Assembly (NCBI RefSeq): GCF_905147365.1
Contig: NC_056407.1
Coordinates: forward strand, 14,657,001-14,721,000
Direction of reading: 5' to 3'
Length of the DNA stretch: 64,000 nucleotides
DNA from: Aricia agestis
Taxonomy: Eukaryota; Arthropoda; Insecta; Lepidoptera; Lycaenidae
The position numbers and the translations under genes were made by a program. This document shows, piece by piece, positions 53,590-63,819 of the stretch; positions within the stretch are counted from its first letter, which is position 1; each line of letters begins with the position of its first letter. A model generated the notes under the pieces. It had not been told where the DNA came from, did not search any database, and was given only the letters and a program-made list of their open reading frames with translations.

Positions 53590-53875
53590 GCTGGGTTTCC
53601 ATGCTTGCCAACGCTTGGCAAGCATCCACAAGGCACAAGCTTCCACAAATCTCGCTTGGCATTTGGTCTTTGGAAATCGTTTACACGCTTGTGAATGCGT
53701 CAGTGTATTACGTACATCCAAGCAAGCGCCCTTTGATCTGTGTCCAAAAACCGACACTGCACCGGATCGGATAGTTAAGCGTCCACAAGCTCACGCAAGC
53801 CAAGCCAGATACTTTCTTTAAACACGCTTGTGCTTGTGCCTTGTGGACGCTGGTCAAGCCTTGGAAAGCATAGAA
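53590..53875. mobile_element. MITE with imperfect inverted ends
   Basis: CTGGGTTTCCATGCTTGCCA with GCATCCACAAGGCACAAGC on the left are mirrored by GCTTGTGCCTTGTGGACGCT and GCCTTGGAAAGCATAG on the right. The short frames across it are not genes. Confidence 0.6.
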
Positions 53876-54191
53876 AGTAAAAACGCAGAATAAGACTCAC
53901 CAAAATTCCGAACAAACCTTGTGCAATGCCGTCTACGAATCTATTTTCTTTAATAGCGTCAACCAGATAAAAACAAAGGCCTAACGGAGTTTTGTGACGT
54001 CTATGTCGTCATCGTGGAATTCCGAAAGTTCCATGACGTCCTTTTAAGGGTTCAGTAGTTCAGTCTTGAAACCCCAAGGATATTGTTATGCATGTCAGTC
54101 CGAGTCAGTCTTTGTTCTACCACTTCTACCGTCCAGATTGTTAGAACTAGAGTGTTAAAAACTTAAAACTTTGTATATAACATTAAGCATA

Positions 54192-55483
54192 CGAGGGCTG
54201 CTATTTATGTATCCGGAATTAAAAAAAGAAACAAACATATATCATTTAATATGGTTTTATTGCTTTTCAAAATATTCGCCGCGATGATCGACATACTTTT
54301 GCATACGCTGGAACCAATTTTCATAGCACTTTTTCCATTCTGATTGAGGTATCTCCAAAACGTGTATTTTGAACGCATCAACAGCCTCTTCGCGGCTCGA
54401 AAAACGTTGACCACGTAATTTGTTCTTCGCGTATGGAAATAAAAAGAAATCGTTAGGTGCCAAATCAGGGCTGTACGGCGGATGACCAGTCAATTCAATC
54501 TTTTGACCCTCCAAAAACTGAGTTGTTTCAGCTGAGGTGTGACAGCTAGCATTGTCGTGATGTAATATGATTCTGCGTTGTCGGTTGTCCTTTCTTATTT
54601 CTTCAAAGACTTCTGGTAAACAAATGGTCGTATACCATTCAGAATTAACCGTTTTACGATTCTCTAATGGCACTGTAGCCACATGTCCATTAATTCCAAA
54701 AAAACAGGAGACCATTTGCTTCAAAGTACTTTTTGCACGAGTAACTTTTGTTGGTTTCGGCTCATCTTGGAACACCCACACCGTTGACTGTTGTTTAGTT
54801 TCGGGGTCATATGCATAGATCCAAGATTCATCACCTGTGTAGATATTATAAACGGTTTTTGACGTACCACGGTTGTATTTTTTTATCATTTTTTTGCACC
54901 AATCGACACGAGCCCGTTTTTGATCGATTGTCAAGTTGTGCGGAATCCAACGCGAACATATTTTTTTTACAGCCAAATGTTCGTGTAATATCTTATGTAT
55001 GCTCGTCATACTTATGCCTAAGGACGCCTCTATCTCGCGATATGTAACATGACGATCACGCATTATTAGTTCCCGCACAGCATCTATATTTTGTGGGACA
55101 ACAGCTGTTTTTGGGCGACCTTCTTTATTTTCATCCGTGAGCATAGACCGCCCACGATTAAACTCACTGTACCAGTGATAAACAGTGGTTTTTGATGGTG
55201 CTTCATCTCCAAAAGTTGCGGTGAGTTGAATAAAGCACTGTTGTTGATTTAGCCCACGCCGAAAATCGTAGTAAATCATTGCACGAAAATGTTCACGCGT
55301 TAAATCCATGGCAAATGAAGACACGCAATTTTCAAAATGACGCCACAATGGAAAAATAATTGACAGTCACATGAAACAAAATGTATTCTTCAACCAAAGA
55401 GTTCTATTTTCAAATGTTGTAATTACTTTTTAAATATTGTTCTTGTAAGTGGCCAGTTCCGGATACATAAATAGCAGCCCTTG
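54192..55483 (-). mobile_element. Complete mariner transposon, 1292 bp
   Basis: Inverted ends CGAGGGCTGCTATTTATGTA (left) and TACATAAATAGCAGCCCTTG (right) are flanked by TA at 54190-54191 and 55484-55485, the Tc1/mariner target. It holds one intact transposase gene on the minus strand. The length and end structure are typical of mariner. It sits in the intron between exons 2 and 3 of the coiled-coil gene, in antisense. Confidence 0.95.
54257..55348 (-). CDS. Mariner transposase, DD34D, intact
   Basis: 363 residues from the ATG at 55348, or 350 from Met14, which gives the usual mariner length and may be the true start. The N-terminal part (about 15-125) has the paired helix-turn-helix DNA-binding region, with TTVYHWYSEFNRGR and the GRPKT linker. 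The catalytic triad is TGDESWIY (D173), HHDNASCH (D265) and LAPNDFFLF (D300), with exactly 34 residues between the last two. WIPHNLT (134-140) and YSPDLAP (292-298) are conserved mariner motifs. No stop or shift is present, so it may be active: it would cut at the inverted ends and integrate at TA. Confidence 0.95.
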   Translation of the reverse strand: MWRHFENCVSSFAMDLTREHFRAMIYYDFRRGLNQQQCFIQLTATFGDEAPSKTTVYHWYSEFNRGRSMLTDENKEGRPKTAVVPQNIDAVRELIMRDRHVTYREIEASLGISMTSIHKILHEHLAVKKICSRWIPHNLTIDQKRARVDWCKKMIKKYNRGTSKTVYNIYTGDESWIYAYDPETKQQSTVWVFQDEPKPTKVTRAKSTLKQMVSCFFGINGHVATVPLENRKTVNSEWYTTICLPEVFEEIRKDNRQRRIILHHDNASCHTSAETTQFLEGQKIELTGHPPYSPDLAPNDFFLFPYAKNKLRGQRFSSREEAVDAFKIHVLEIPQSEWKKCYENWFQRMQKYVDHRGEYFEKQ

Positions 55484-55600
55484 TACTTAAAGATTAAAGG
55501 GAACAAAGGGACATGAGGGAAAAACAATTCTTCTATGTCTACTTCTTCGAATAATGACCGCCGTGCTATGCTCGCTAGTGTAATTAAGTTTTTATTTCAG

Positions 55601-55754
55601 CAACGACAATCGTCTATCGATTGTCCGCTCGCCGAAGATCCGTACAGCAGACGAAGACCAGGCCGCTGCGAGGGTCGCCAGGTTCATGGTGGTTGCCGCG
55701 TGGAGGAGGAGACGACAGGAGATACGGTGCCTGAGGAAGACCTTGGAGTGTCAG
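55601..55754 (+). CDS. Coiled-coil protein, exon 3 of 7 seen
   Basis: Acceptor TTTTTATTTCAG, donor TCAG|GTGAAG. The first base joins AA from exon 2. It encodes NNDNRLSIVRSPKIRTADED, QAAARVARFMVVAAWRRRRQ, EIRCLRKTLECQ and ends in phase 0. The AAWRRRRQE stretch followed by leucine heptads marks the start of the coiled coil; the arginine cluster could bind acidic partners or calmodulin, which is not testable here. GC content is clearly higher than in flanking DNA. Confidence 0.8.
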
Positions 55755-56593
55755 GTGAAGTTTATGTGGAATTTTCATAAATTAACTGAGAGATCAGCTA
55801 TTTGTTATTAATTGATATAGCAGCCATATTATATAACTAGCTGTTGCCCGCGACTTCGTCCGCGTGGACTTCAGTTTATAGCGCGCGATGTCTACAAAAT
55901 TGGTGTCAAAAGCTTTTATAAAAAAAACCCTGGTACCCCTTAAATCAATACAGCTGTGCAGTGTGCACACAATAAGTATTTCATTTTTTTATATTAAACT
56001 TTATATTTTATGCTAAATTTTAAAGCTTATTTAGCCCTCCAATTACACAACTTTACCCATAAACTATTTATCATTGATAGATTTAAGGTTACGTCACTGC
56101 ACAGATAAAGTACTGAGTTATTTAATACCGTAGAATAGATATAACAATCGAAAAAAATCGAAACTTAAGTGTAAGATGATACCACGTGTTATAGAAAGAC
56201 TTTTGAGCAAGCGTCAGCGCGATGTAGAAGACGCACGGCGCCATCTATTATGATTTTTTTGAACTAACTTAATTTGAACAAATTTACGCATTTTCACCCC
56301 CTTACAACCCTTTTTCCCAGTAAAAAAGTAGCCTATGTCCTTTGTGAGGCTTTAGACTATCTGTATACAAAATTTCATTACAATCGGTTCGGAAGTTTTG
56401 GCGTTTGGCGTGAAAGCGAGACTGACAGACTGACAAACAGACAGACAGACAGACAGACAGATATACTTTTGGCGTTTGGCGTGAAAGCGAGACTGACAGA
56501 CAGACAGACAGACAGAGATACTTTCGCATTTATAATATTAGTATAGATTATGTGCACACTGCACAGCTGTTTTTGGGTATTTTGATTAATTAA

Positions 56594-56670
56594 GGGCCGC
56601 GCTACACCGGAATGGCGCTGCCATGCGAGGCGAGCACTTTCAGCGCTGCCATTCCGGTGTAGCGCGGCTC
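56594..56670. mobile_element. GC-rich MITE with TAA duplication, copy 2
   Basis: Same ends as 27436-27515 (GGGCCGCGCTACACCGGAAT), same position in the Helitron piece; TAA at 56591-56593 and 56671-56673. Confidence 0.8.
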
Positions 56671-57287
56671 TAAGAGGGGTACCACTTACCAGGGTTTTAA
56701 AAAGTTTTTAAATTTGACACAAATTTTGTTGACACCGCGCGCTATAAACTATTAACTAAAGTCCACGCAGACGATGTCGCGGGCAACAGCTAGTTATGAA
56801 TAAAAACAATATTATATAGTAAAGTAGGTATGATTAGTTCTGTTACAATAATAAAGTAAAAAATAAAACGCCATCTGTTTTCATATATTAGAATTAAAAT
56901 GTTGATTGCATTGATATATTTTCTGGATGGAATATAGGCCAACACGGTACACTCGAACTCCTTTATTTTAGAGCGCCTTCTGTTGTCAACTTGTCACATA
57001 TATTAGAAATGCAGTAGGAGTTCTATAAGATAAGATAGATTGATTATTATCATACCAAGTGATTATATTATTAAACATACTCGTAATATTCTAACGTATT
57101 AAAAACTATAAACAAAAACACACTAACTAATAAGTATGATTAATTCTATGTTACAATAAAGTAAAAAATAAAACGCCATCTGTTGAATCGTATTAGAACT
57201 AAAATGTTCATTGCATCGATATATTTCAGGATTTTTTATAATATTATACATAAAATATGTTTAAGATTTTTGAAATTTTATTTTAAT

Positions 57288-57383
57288 ACACATCCAAGAC
57301 CCAGGAACATTGAAAACTTTTCTTTCCGCCTGCGGGACTCGAACCCAGGACCCCCGGGATGAGCGCTGGCCACGCGCAATGCG
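57288..57383 (-). mobile_element. tRNA-derived SINE fragment, second block
   Basis: Same as 28062-28163, with the B box text GGGTTCGAGTCCCG on the minus strand. A third copy, in the tandem unit, is at about 57862-57957 (there with GTTCCGCCTGCAGGACTCGA). Confidence 0.7.
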
Positions 57384-57581
57384 AATTCATTTTCATCGAT
57401 ATTTTCATGGAAATAAGATATTTTCCCACATCAAAATGTAGCCTATGTCCTTTCTCAGACTCTAGAATAACTGTGTACAAAATTTCATTGCAATCGGTTT
57501 AGTAGTTTTGGCGTGAAAGCAAGACAGACAGACAGACAGAGATACTTTCGCATTTATAATATTAGTATGGATAGTATGGAT

Positions 57582-58163
57582 TAGAAATGCAGTAGGAGTT
57601 TTATAAGATAAGATAGATTGATTATTATTATACCAAGTGATTATATTATTAAACATAATATTCTAACGTATTAAAAACTATAAACAAAAACATACTAACT
57701 AATAAGTATGATTAGTTCTATGTTACAATAAAGTAAAAAATAAAACGCCATCTGTTGAATCGTATTAGAACTAAAATGTTCATTGCATCGATATATTTCT
57801 GGATTTTTTATAATATTATACATAAAATATGTTTAAGATTTTTGAAATTTTATTTTAATACACATCCAAGACCCAGGAACATTGAAAACTTTTTGTTCCG
57901 CCTGCAGGACTCGAACCCAGGACCCCCGGGATGAGCGCTGGCCACGCGCAATGCGAATTCATTTTCATCGATATTTTCATGGAAATAAGATATTTTCCCA
58001 CATCAAAATGTAGCCTATGTCCTTTCTCAGACTCTAGAATAACTGTATACAAAATTTCATTGCAATCGGTTCAGTAGTTTTGGCGTGAAAGCAAGACAGA
58101 CAGACAGACAGACAGATAGACAGATAGACAGAGATACTTTCGCATTTATAATATTAGTATGGA
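57582..58163 (-). mobile_element. Tandem third unit of the Helitron block
   Basis: Starting TAGAAATGCAGTAGGAGTTT, this repeats 57005-57571 head to tail, including the SINE fragment and the Helitron 5' terminus (58163). Tandem copies fit rolling-circle transposition or unequal exchange. Confidence 0.75.
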
Positions 58164-58594
58164 TGACAAGTTTTTGACAGGGAGTCAATAACCTCTATCG
58201 CCATGTTTCGCCGAGTACAGTAAAGCAGACTTAGAACCTTGAAAGGGGTTTGGGTAATATTGGCGTCATTTTCAAATCTCGCGGCCACTCACCAAACCGG
58301 CATATTATGAAAGAACATATCAAGGGGAGTAAACTTTATTATGGACACACAGCTAAACTATATCGGATCCGAGATATTAGGTATTTTAAGTTCGTATTTT
58401 CAACTAAACGTAAATTCAATCATAACCTGAATATTCAGGAAAATACAAAAAAGGCGTTATTTATTAGCTTAAAGCCTTCCTCGATAAATGGGCTATCCAA
58501 CACAAAAATATTTTTTCAAATCGAACAAGCAGTTCCTGAGATTAGCACATTCAAATTTCAAACACACACACTTCAGCTTCATAATATTAGTATA
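58164..58594. other. Repeat debris, no gene
   Basis: The frame 58250-58789 passes through a diverged Helitron-type unit (CCTTCCTCGATAAATGGGCT, AGCAGTTCCTGAGATTAGCA) and the MITE below, so it is not treated as a gene. Confidence 0.5.
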
Positions 58595-58919
58595 CAGGGT
58601 ATAACAATACTAAGTGATAATACTTTAGGGTGTGTACTGTGTATGAGTCCCGTGTATAGAGTTCACTGTAAAAGTAGTAGCGCTGAAACAGAACATATTT
58701 TTTTTCACTTTCGTATGGAGAAACTGTTTACGCCAGGGCGCTTGCCCAAGCAGAAAGGAACACGGTCGGGTTTGAGTGAGCAGCAGTAGAGCCGATTTCC
58801 CAACCCAAAAAAAAAATATGCAAATCACAAAAAAAAATATCAGAGTGTACTCTATACCAGGGACACTTAATATTATATACTTACCCTAACTAAAGTATTA
58901 TGACTTATGTTACAACCTG
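58595..58919. mobile_element. Mariner-type MITE, copy 2
   Basis: CAGGGTATAACAATACTAAG and the inverse AGTATTATGACTTATGTTAC-AACCTG are the ends, with TA outside (58593-58594, 58920-58921). Relative of 35206-35642. Another end (CAGGGTGTAACAAAAATAAG) follows at 58927. Confidence 0.7.
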
Positions 58920-58959
58920 TAGATATACAGGGTGTAACAAAAATAAGTGATAATATATA

Positions 58960-59885
58960 TTTTTTTCAATAATAAAATCCTTTATTGAAGAATTCCACAA
59001 AAAACTTAATCTAATTACCCGCAAAACCACATTGCGGTTTGTCGGCGGGCTTTACGCTCTTTACTTTCTATAACTAATATGTTTAATTCTAATATTGTAA
59101 CTAAAATTAGATGCCCTTAAAGCAGCCAAGTAAGTACCCTGAGAATACAGCCCAACAAACAATAATTATTATTGACATACTTATTTGATAAAGGACCCTG
59201 TACTGAACAAGTTTTACATTATAAATTAACATTTATGAAAGCCCCTTATATTATGTACTTATATAATGTGTAACTTATATGATAATGAGCTAAAACAGCT
59301 AAGTAAGTATCCTGAGAATACAGCCCAATAACAATAATTGGACGCTGCCAAGCATCCGTGTACCAACCCACACAAAAATTGCGTATCGAGTCATGAATGC
59401 AGATATGTTCCTTAGATGATTTAGAACAAGACTGCATTCAAAACTCAATGACAACAAAAAATTGCGGGCCAGGACACTAATGCCCAACAGCGACCAACCA
59501 TTGTCATTTGATATTTTAAAGTGAACTCAGTACTGAACAAGTTTTACATTTTAAATTAACATTTATGAAGGCCCTCTATATTATGTCCTTATATAATGTG
59601 TAACTAATATTATAATAAGATAACATAGCTGAGTAAGTACCCTGAGAATACAGCCCAATAAAAAATAGTTATTGACACATTTGATATTTTATAAGTGCAC
59701 TGTACTGAACAGGTATTACATTATAAATCAACATTTTTGTTTAGTTTGGTCAGCTTATACTCACAATTATTATATTTATTTATTATATTTAGTATTGAGT
59801 TTTGAATACTTAATAAAACAATTCGCTACAACATCAAAACCAGTTTATAATAATGGTATAAGTACCATTATTACAAACTAGTTTC
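58960..59885 (-). repeat. Three tandem units, probable LINE 3' UTR
   Basis: Units near 59123, 59291 and 59622 share AAGTAAGTACCCTGAGAATACA-like text, TACTGAACAAGTTTTACATT and TTATATAATGTGTAACTTAT. On the minus strand the block ends with an A-rich tail at 58960, with GCAATGTGGTTTTGCGGGTA before it. No coding part was seen. A small hairpin GTTTATAATAATGGTATAAG...CCATTATTACAAAC lies at the right end. Confidence 0.5.
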
Positions 59886-59945
59886 TGTGGTGAAATTTAG
59901 GTAGCGAATTGTTTCATTGAGTAATATGCAAACAATCTATACTAG

Positions 59946-59976
59946 TCTATACTAATATTATAAATGCGAAAGTATC

Positions 59977-60007
<31 letters not shown>

Positions 60008-60726
60008 CGCTTTCACGCCAAAACTACCGAACCGATTGTAATGAAATTTTGTATACAGATAGTCTAAAGCCTGAGAAAGGACATAGGCTACTTTTTTACT
60101 GGAAAAAGGGTTGTAAGGGGGTGAAAATACGAAAATTTGTTCAAATTAAGTTAGTTCCAAAAATTCATACTAGATGGCGCCGTGCGTCTCTTACATCGCG
60201 CTAACGCTTGCCCAACATCTTTCTATAAGAGGTGGTATCATTATACAATCAAGTTTCGATTTTTTTCGATTGTTATATCTATTCTACGGTATTAAATAAC
60301 TCAGTACTTTATCTGTGCAGGCAGTGACGTAACCTTAAGACCAAATTTCACCAACGACTGTTAAAGTTAATGCTCGAATTAGTATCACGTTAGCTGTTTC
60401 GTTTTTCATATGAATGAAAGAGAAGATAGGACATTTTAACAAGCTGTTAACACTAACAGACGTTGGTGAAATTGGGGCTAAACCTATCAATGATAAATAG
60501 TTTATGGGTAAAGTTGTGTAATTTGGGGGCTAAATAAGCTTTAAAATTTGGCATAAAATATAAAGTTTAATATAAAAAAATTAAGTACTTATTGTGTGCA
60601 CACTGCACAGCTGTATTGATTTAAGGTGTACCAGGGTTTTTTTATAAAAGCTTTTGACACCAATTTTGTTGACATCGCGCGCTATAAACTGAAGTCCACG
60701 CGGACGAAGTCGCGGGCAACAGCTAG
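59946..60726 (+). mobile_element. Complete short Helitron, 781 bp
   Basis: 5' TCTATACTAATATTATAAAT, (CTGT)n, 3' hairpin CGCGGACGAAGTCGCG, GGCAACAG and CTAG (60723-60726) then T. It carries the 140-bp MITE of the next entry at the same relative site as 26637-27389. It ends only 30 bp before a host exon. Confidence 0.85.
60339..60478 (-). mobile_element. Harbinger-like MITE inside a Helitron, copy 2 (140 bp)
   Basis: The reverse complement of 26885-27024 with TAA on both sides (60336-60338, 60479-60481). Length identical. The same Helitron position argues for one insertion later multiplied by the Helitron. Confidence 0.85.
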
Positions 60727-60756
60727 TTTATAATATAAGTAAGATTATTTCACCAG

Positions 60757-60909
60757 GCGAACAGTTCTGAGCGTCTGCGTATACAAGTGAGCACACTCAA
60801 GTCTCTGCTGGACTCGGACAACACGAAGGTGCGACTGGCCATCAGGGAGCTGGAGCGACTGAAACTGCTGCTGCGGGAAAAGGAAGTTGAGAAGGCTTTG
60901 TCGGAAAGG
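60757..60909 (+). CDS. Coiled-coil protein, exon 4 of 7 seen
   Basis: Acceptor TTATTTCACCAG, donor AAAGG|GTGAAA; 51 codons, phase 0 at both ends. It encodes ANSSERLRIQVSTLKSLLDS, DNTKVRLAIRELERLKLLLR, EKEVEKALSER: a clear heptad pattern of leucines with charged residues, a parallel coiled coil. A Helitron ends 30 bp upstream in the intron, so the polypyrimidine tract lies in the short remaining unique DNA. Confidence 0.85.
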
Positions 60910-60999
60910 GTGAAATTAATATTTGTATCTACTATCTTATGCGTCACAAACTTTAAGGTTGACCACAAAACTGGAGGGGGACAGGGGAATTTGTAGATT

Positions 61000-61640
61000 T
61001 TTCACAATAACTACCAATAACATGATACAAGTACAATATATTATGCTAGTTTATACTTTATGTTACCGTACCCAAATACATAAATATTAAATACAGTAGC
61101 TGTATAATATAATCTGTCTATAATATTAGCCCATCTCACTGTTCTACTGATATTATGTTTCCATACGTGCACCCGCCACCCACCCACTCCTCCCCCCATT
61201 AAAAAGACCTACACATGGAATAACCCGCATTCCTCCTCTATTTTTCTGGGACATCCAGCCTAACTTAAATGGCTAGATGTCTGTGCCTTTTAACACATAA
61301 TGTTATTAATATCGGATCGGATCGGATTTTTACGAAGTAAGAACTAAGAACATTTAAATTTCTATATTATAGGAGGAAAAAGTAATAACATAAATGCAGT
61401 TAATTTATTCCAGAAACTTGTTTGTGCTAATGTTTTAAGTGCACAAGTTTATTTATATAGACGTTATGTAGTTGCTTAAACTGAACTTACTTATGTACGG
61501 TCTAATACCTATTGCAATTGGATAAGGAAAAAGTCGCGGACAGAAAATAAGATACTTACCTAATAATACAATCTCGAGTCTACACTCAAGTCAATACAAT
61601 ATGTATCTCGTTGTTTTAAAGGTATCATGTTTTTAGGGTT
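61000..61640. other. Intron sequence, nothing recognised
   Basis: Unique AT-rich DNA with a C-rich patch (CCACCCACCCACTCCTCCCC, about 61175-61197). Confidence 0.5.
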
Positions 61641-61649
61641 CCGTATCCA

Positions 61650-61795
61650 AAGGGTAAAAATCGGCCAAGTGCGAGTCGGACTCGCGCACGAAGGGTTCCG
61701 TACCATTATAGAACAAAATTATGCAAAAAATTGTTTTTTGTATGGGAGCCCCCCTTAATTTTTTATTTTGTTTTAATATTATTATTAAATATTAA
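61650..61795 (+). repeat. GCCAAGTGCGAGTCGGACTC repeat fragment
   Basis: AGGGTTCCGTATCCAAAGGG then TCGGCCAAGTGCGAGTCGGA and TATGGGAGCCCCCCTTAA: two partial pieces of the family end to end. Confidence 0.65.
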
Positions 61796-62094
61796 AGTAC
61801 AGAGATTGTATTATTGGGTACCTTATTTTCTTATTATTTTAACTGTGTATTCTAGTTTCTAATATATTAACAAAAGCTAATGTCACGCAAACTGCAAAGG
61901 TTGGAGCAGAGGGCGTTACTAGCATATACTTATTATATATTTAATAAGAAGTAAATAATCCTACCAGAATTCAATATGTTGCACACGTCATATCAGCATA
62001 TTGACAAAGAAACATTGTCTAGCCGCTAGCGTTAAAAAATAGTTTTATTAATTGATATTAGGTTTTGTGACTGACTTCGTAATTTGTATCACAG

Positions 62095-62158
62095 GAGAAG
62101 CAAGCACTACAACAGGACATTTGCAGCGCAGAGGATAGAGCTGCAGAAATGGCTGTCG
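62095..62158 (+). CDS. Coiled-coil protein, exon 5 of 7 seen
   Basis: Acceptor TTTGTATCACAG, donor GTCG|GTGAGC; 64 bp. It encodes EKQALQQDICSAEDRAAEMA, V and the first base of a Gly codon. It continues the coiled coil in frame from exon 4. Confidence 0.8.
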
Positions 62159-62394
62159 GTGAGCCGGTTTCCTTCTATTTGTTAAACGACTTCAAAAAAG
62201 GGAAGCTATCCATTCGCCCCGTATGTTGGTATGTTATATTTCCAGCACTGCCTAGCATTCGTAAAATATGTAAGTGTATATCACATGTGCGAAATTTAAA
62301 AAATGTATGACGTATATTAAATGTACCTCTATGTATGAATGTTTTTATGTTTGACACGATAGAGTAATACACTATATTCTCTAAGCCCGGGCGC

Positions 62395-62573
62395 GCACTA
62401 GCGGCCAGGCCGCGGTGGCGGCTAGGTCGCAGCGGCCATCGAAAGTATGGTGTGGCCGCAGGTCGCGTTGCGGTCAGGTGCGCGTTGTCTATGGCGGTTT
62501 CATACGAAGGTATCTATCTCGATGGCCGCTGCAGCCTGGCCGCCGCGGCTTGGCCGCTAGTGCGCGCCCGGGC
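62395..62573. mobile_element. GC-rich Harbinger-like MITE, 179 bp
   Basis: GCCCGGGCGCGCACTAGCGG and its inverse CCGCTAGTGCGCGCCCGGGC are the ends, with TAA on both sides (62392-62394, 62574-62576). The interior has repeated CGGCCATCGA and GGCCGCAGG text. It lies in the intron between exons 5 and 6. Confidence 0.85.
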
Positions 62574-62599
62574 TAAGGTTACATAGCGGCACCTGGTTT

Positions 62600-62872
62600 T
62601 TTTTTTTATGAAATAAAGGGGCAAACGAGCAAACGGGTCACCTGATGGAAAGCAACTTCCGTCGCCCATGGACACTCGCAGCATCAGAAGAGCTGCAAGT
62701 GCGTTGCCGGCCTTTTAAGAGGGAATAGGGTAATAGGGAAGGGTAGGGAAGGGAAGGGAAGGGAATAGTTGAGGGTAGGGAAGGGAATAGGGTAGGGGTA
62801 AGGGGATTGGGCCTCCGGTAAACTCACTCACTCGGCGAAACACAGCGCAAGCGCTGTTTCACGCCGGTGGCA
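62600..62872 (-). mobile_element. LINE or SINE 3' tail, copy 3
   Basis: T10 run, GGGCAAACGAGCAAACGGGT, CTTCCGTCGCCCATGGACAC, (GGGAA)n and AGCGCAAGCGCTGTTTCACG at the right. Same orientation and nearly the same extent as 42058-42339. Confidence 0.75.
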
Positions 62873-63077
62873 AATAGTGTTTTAAACACCCTCATTTAAG
62901 CAAGATAAACCTAACTTATGGGTTTTAGTTACACCTACGTTGATCGCGTCGGTAATCCATAGCTATTATAATATTTATTATCATTTATCACACAAACCGA
63001 AAGACACAGTTTGGGGAGTTCGCATTCATAACATTTGAATGTTTTCTAATAGTATATATAAAATTTATATCACACAG

Positions 63078-63205
63078 GCTGGCGTAATTGTCGCAATGAG
63101 CTAGAGAACGTCCAAAAGTCGCTAGCTCTGGCGGAAGAAGACCTGCGCGCTGAGCGTACCCTCGTCGCAGAAGTCTCGGCTCAGAGGGTACACGCGTATA
63201 ACAGG
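63078..63205 (+). CDS. Coiled-coil protein, exon 6 of 7 seen
   Basis: Acceptor TATATCACACAG, donor AACAGG|GTAAGT; 128 bp. The first two bases complete Gly. It encodes WRNCRNELENVQKSLALAEE, DLRAERTLVAEVSAQRVHAY and NR in coiled-coil register, ending in phase 0. Confidence 0.85.
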
Positions 63206-63486
63206 GTAAGTCCGCAATGCACTTGGACTTGTGACTCCTCTAGTGATGCAGCAGGCTTAGTATAACAGCTGTGGAAATGGGAAAGCAGAAATACTGACAG
63301 ATTTCAGGACGAAAATAACAGACATCCTTTGTCTTTTCTTCTTTTAGATATAATATTAGCAAAATATTGAAGTAGGCAAGTTACAAGGTTTGTTTAAATG
63401 ATAATAAGTACCTACCGTTGCTCATGTTCTAAAATGTTACTTAACCACTTTATTCACTCATATCTTCAGTTTCCTCTGCTTTTCAG

Positions 63487-63633
63487 TTGGCCCTGCTTCA
63501 AAAGGAGCTTGCAAATCACGAAGAGATGCTGTCTCAGATGGAAGAAGAGGTCACATCGTTAAAGCGCGAGGCGAGAGACAAACAGGAGGCCGTAGAAAAA
63601 CTCAACGATAACCTCAATTTCGAAATAGAGTAA
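63487..63633 (+). CDS. Coiled-coil protein, last exon
   Basis: Acceptor CTCTGCTTTTCAG. It encodes LALLQKELANHEEMLSQMEE, EVTSLKREARDKQEAVEKLN, DNLNFEIE and a TAA stop at 63631-63633. The coiled coil runs almost to the C-terminus. With the other six exons the ORF is 326 residues. AATAAA at 63733 is a suitable poly(A) signal about 100 bp on. The protein could be a centrosomal, Golgi or cytoskeletal scaffold; coiled coils alone do not identify it. Confidence 0.85.
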   Translation: MALLQKELANHEEMLSQMEEEVTSLKREARDKQEAVEKLNDNLNFEIE

Positions 63634-63732
63634 CTTTATTTTACCTTTTAAATTATAATTAATTATCAAGACTTTACCGACAACTGACATAAATTGTTTC
63701 AAGATTCCCAAAGTCAAAAGTATTGTGTCTAT

Positions 63733-63738
63733 AATAAA
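63733..63738 (+). promoter_or_regulatory. Poly(A) signal AATAAA
   Basis: AATAAA lies 100 bp after the stop codon of the coiled-coil gene in otherwise unique sequence, the expected 3' end signal. The cleavage site would be 10-30 bp further right. Confidence 0.6.
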
Positions 63739-63819
63739 GTGAGCGGCGATAATTGTTTGCCATGATGCCATTTTCTGTAATTTTCCCAAAAACCTAAGGA
63801 CCTAAGGACTAAGGACCTA

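Larger units (their letters stand above)
55837..57571 (-). mobile_element. Composite Helitron block, copy 2
   Basis: It has the same order and orientation as 26637-28372: CTAG 55837-55840, a Helitron to about 56548, a + strand 3' piece ending CTAG about 56791, and a piece ending in a Helitron 5' terminus at 57571. It lacks the 140-bp MITE present at 26885 and carries extra sequence near 56960-57005. The (GACA)n region at 56420-56515 is duplicated. Confidence 0.75.

Noticed and set aside
54567..55047. Plus-strand frames inside the mariner
   Set aside because: Antisense shadows of the transposase gene.
58250..58789. 179-aa + strand ORF
   Set aside because: It crosses a Helitron-type unit and a MITE end; no domain, no codon signal.
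60750..60968. Minus-strand ORF opposite exon 4
   Set aside because: Antisense shadow of the coiled-coil exon; serine/arginine-rich text results from the complement.
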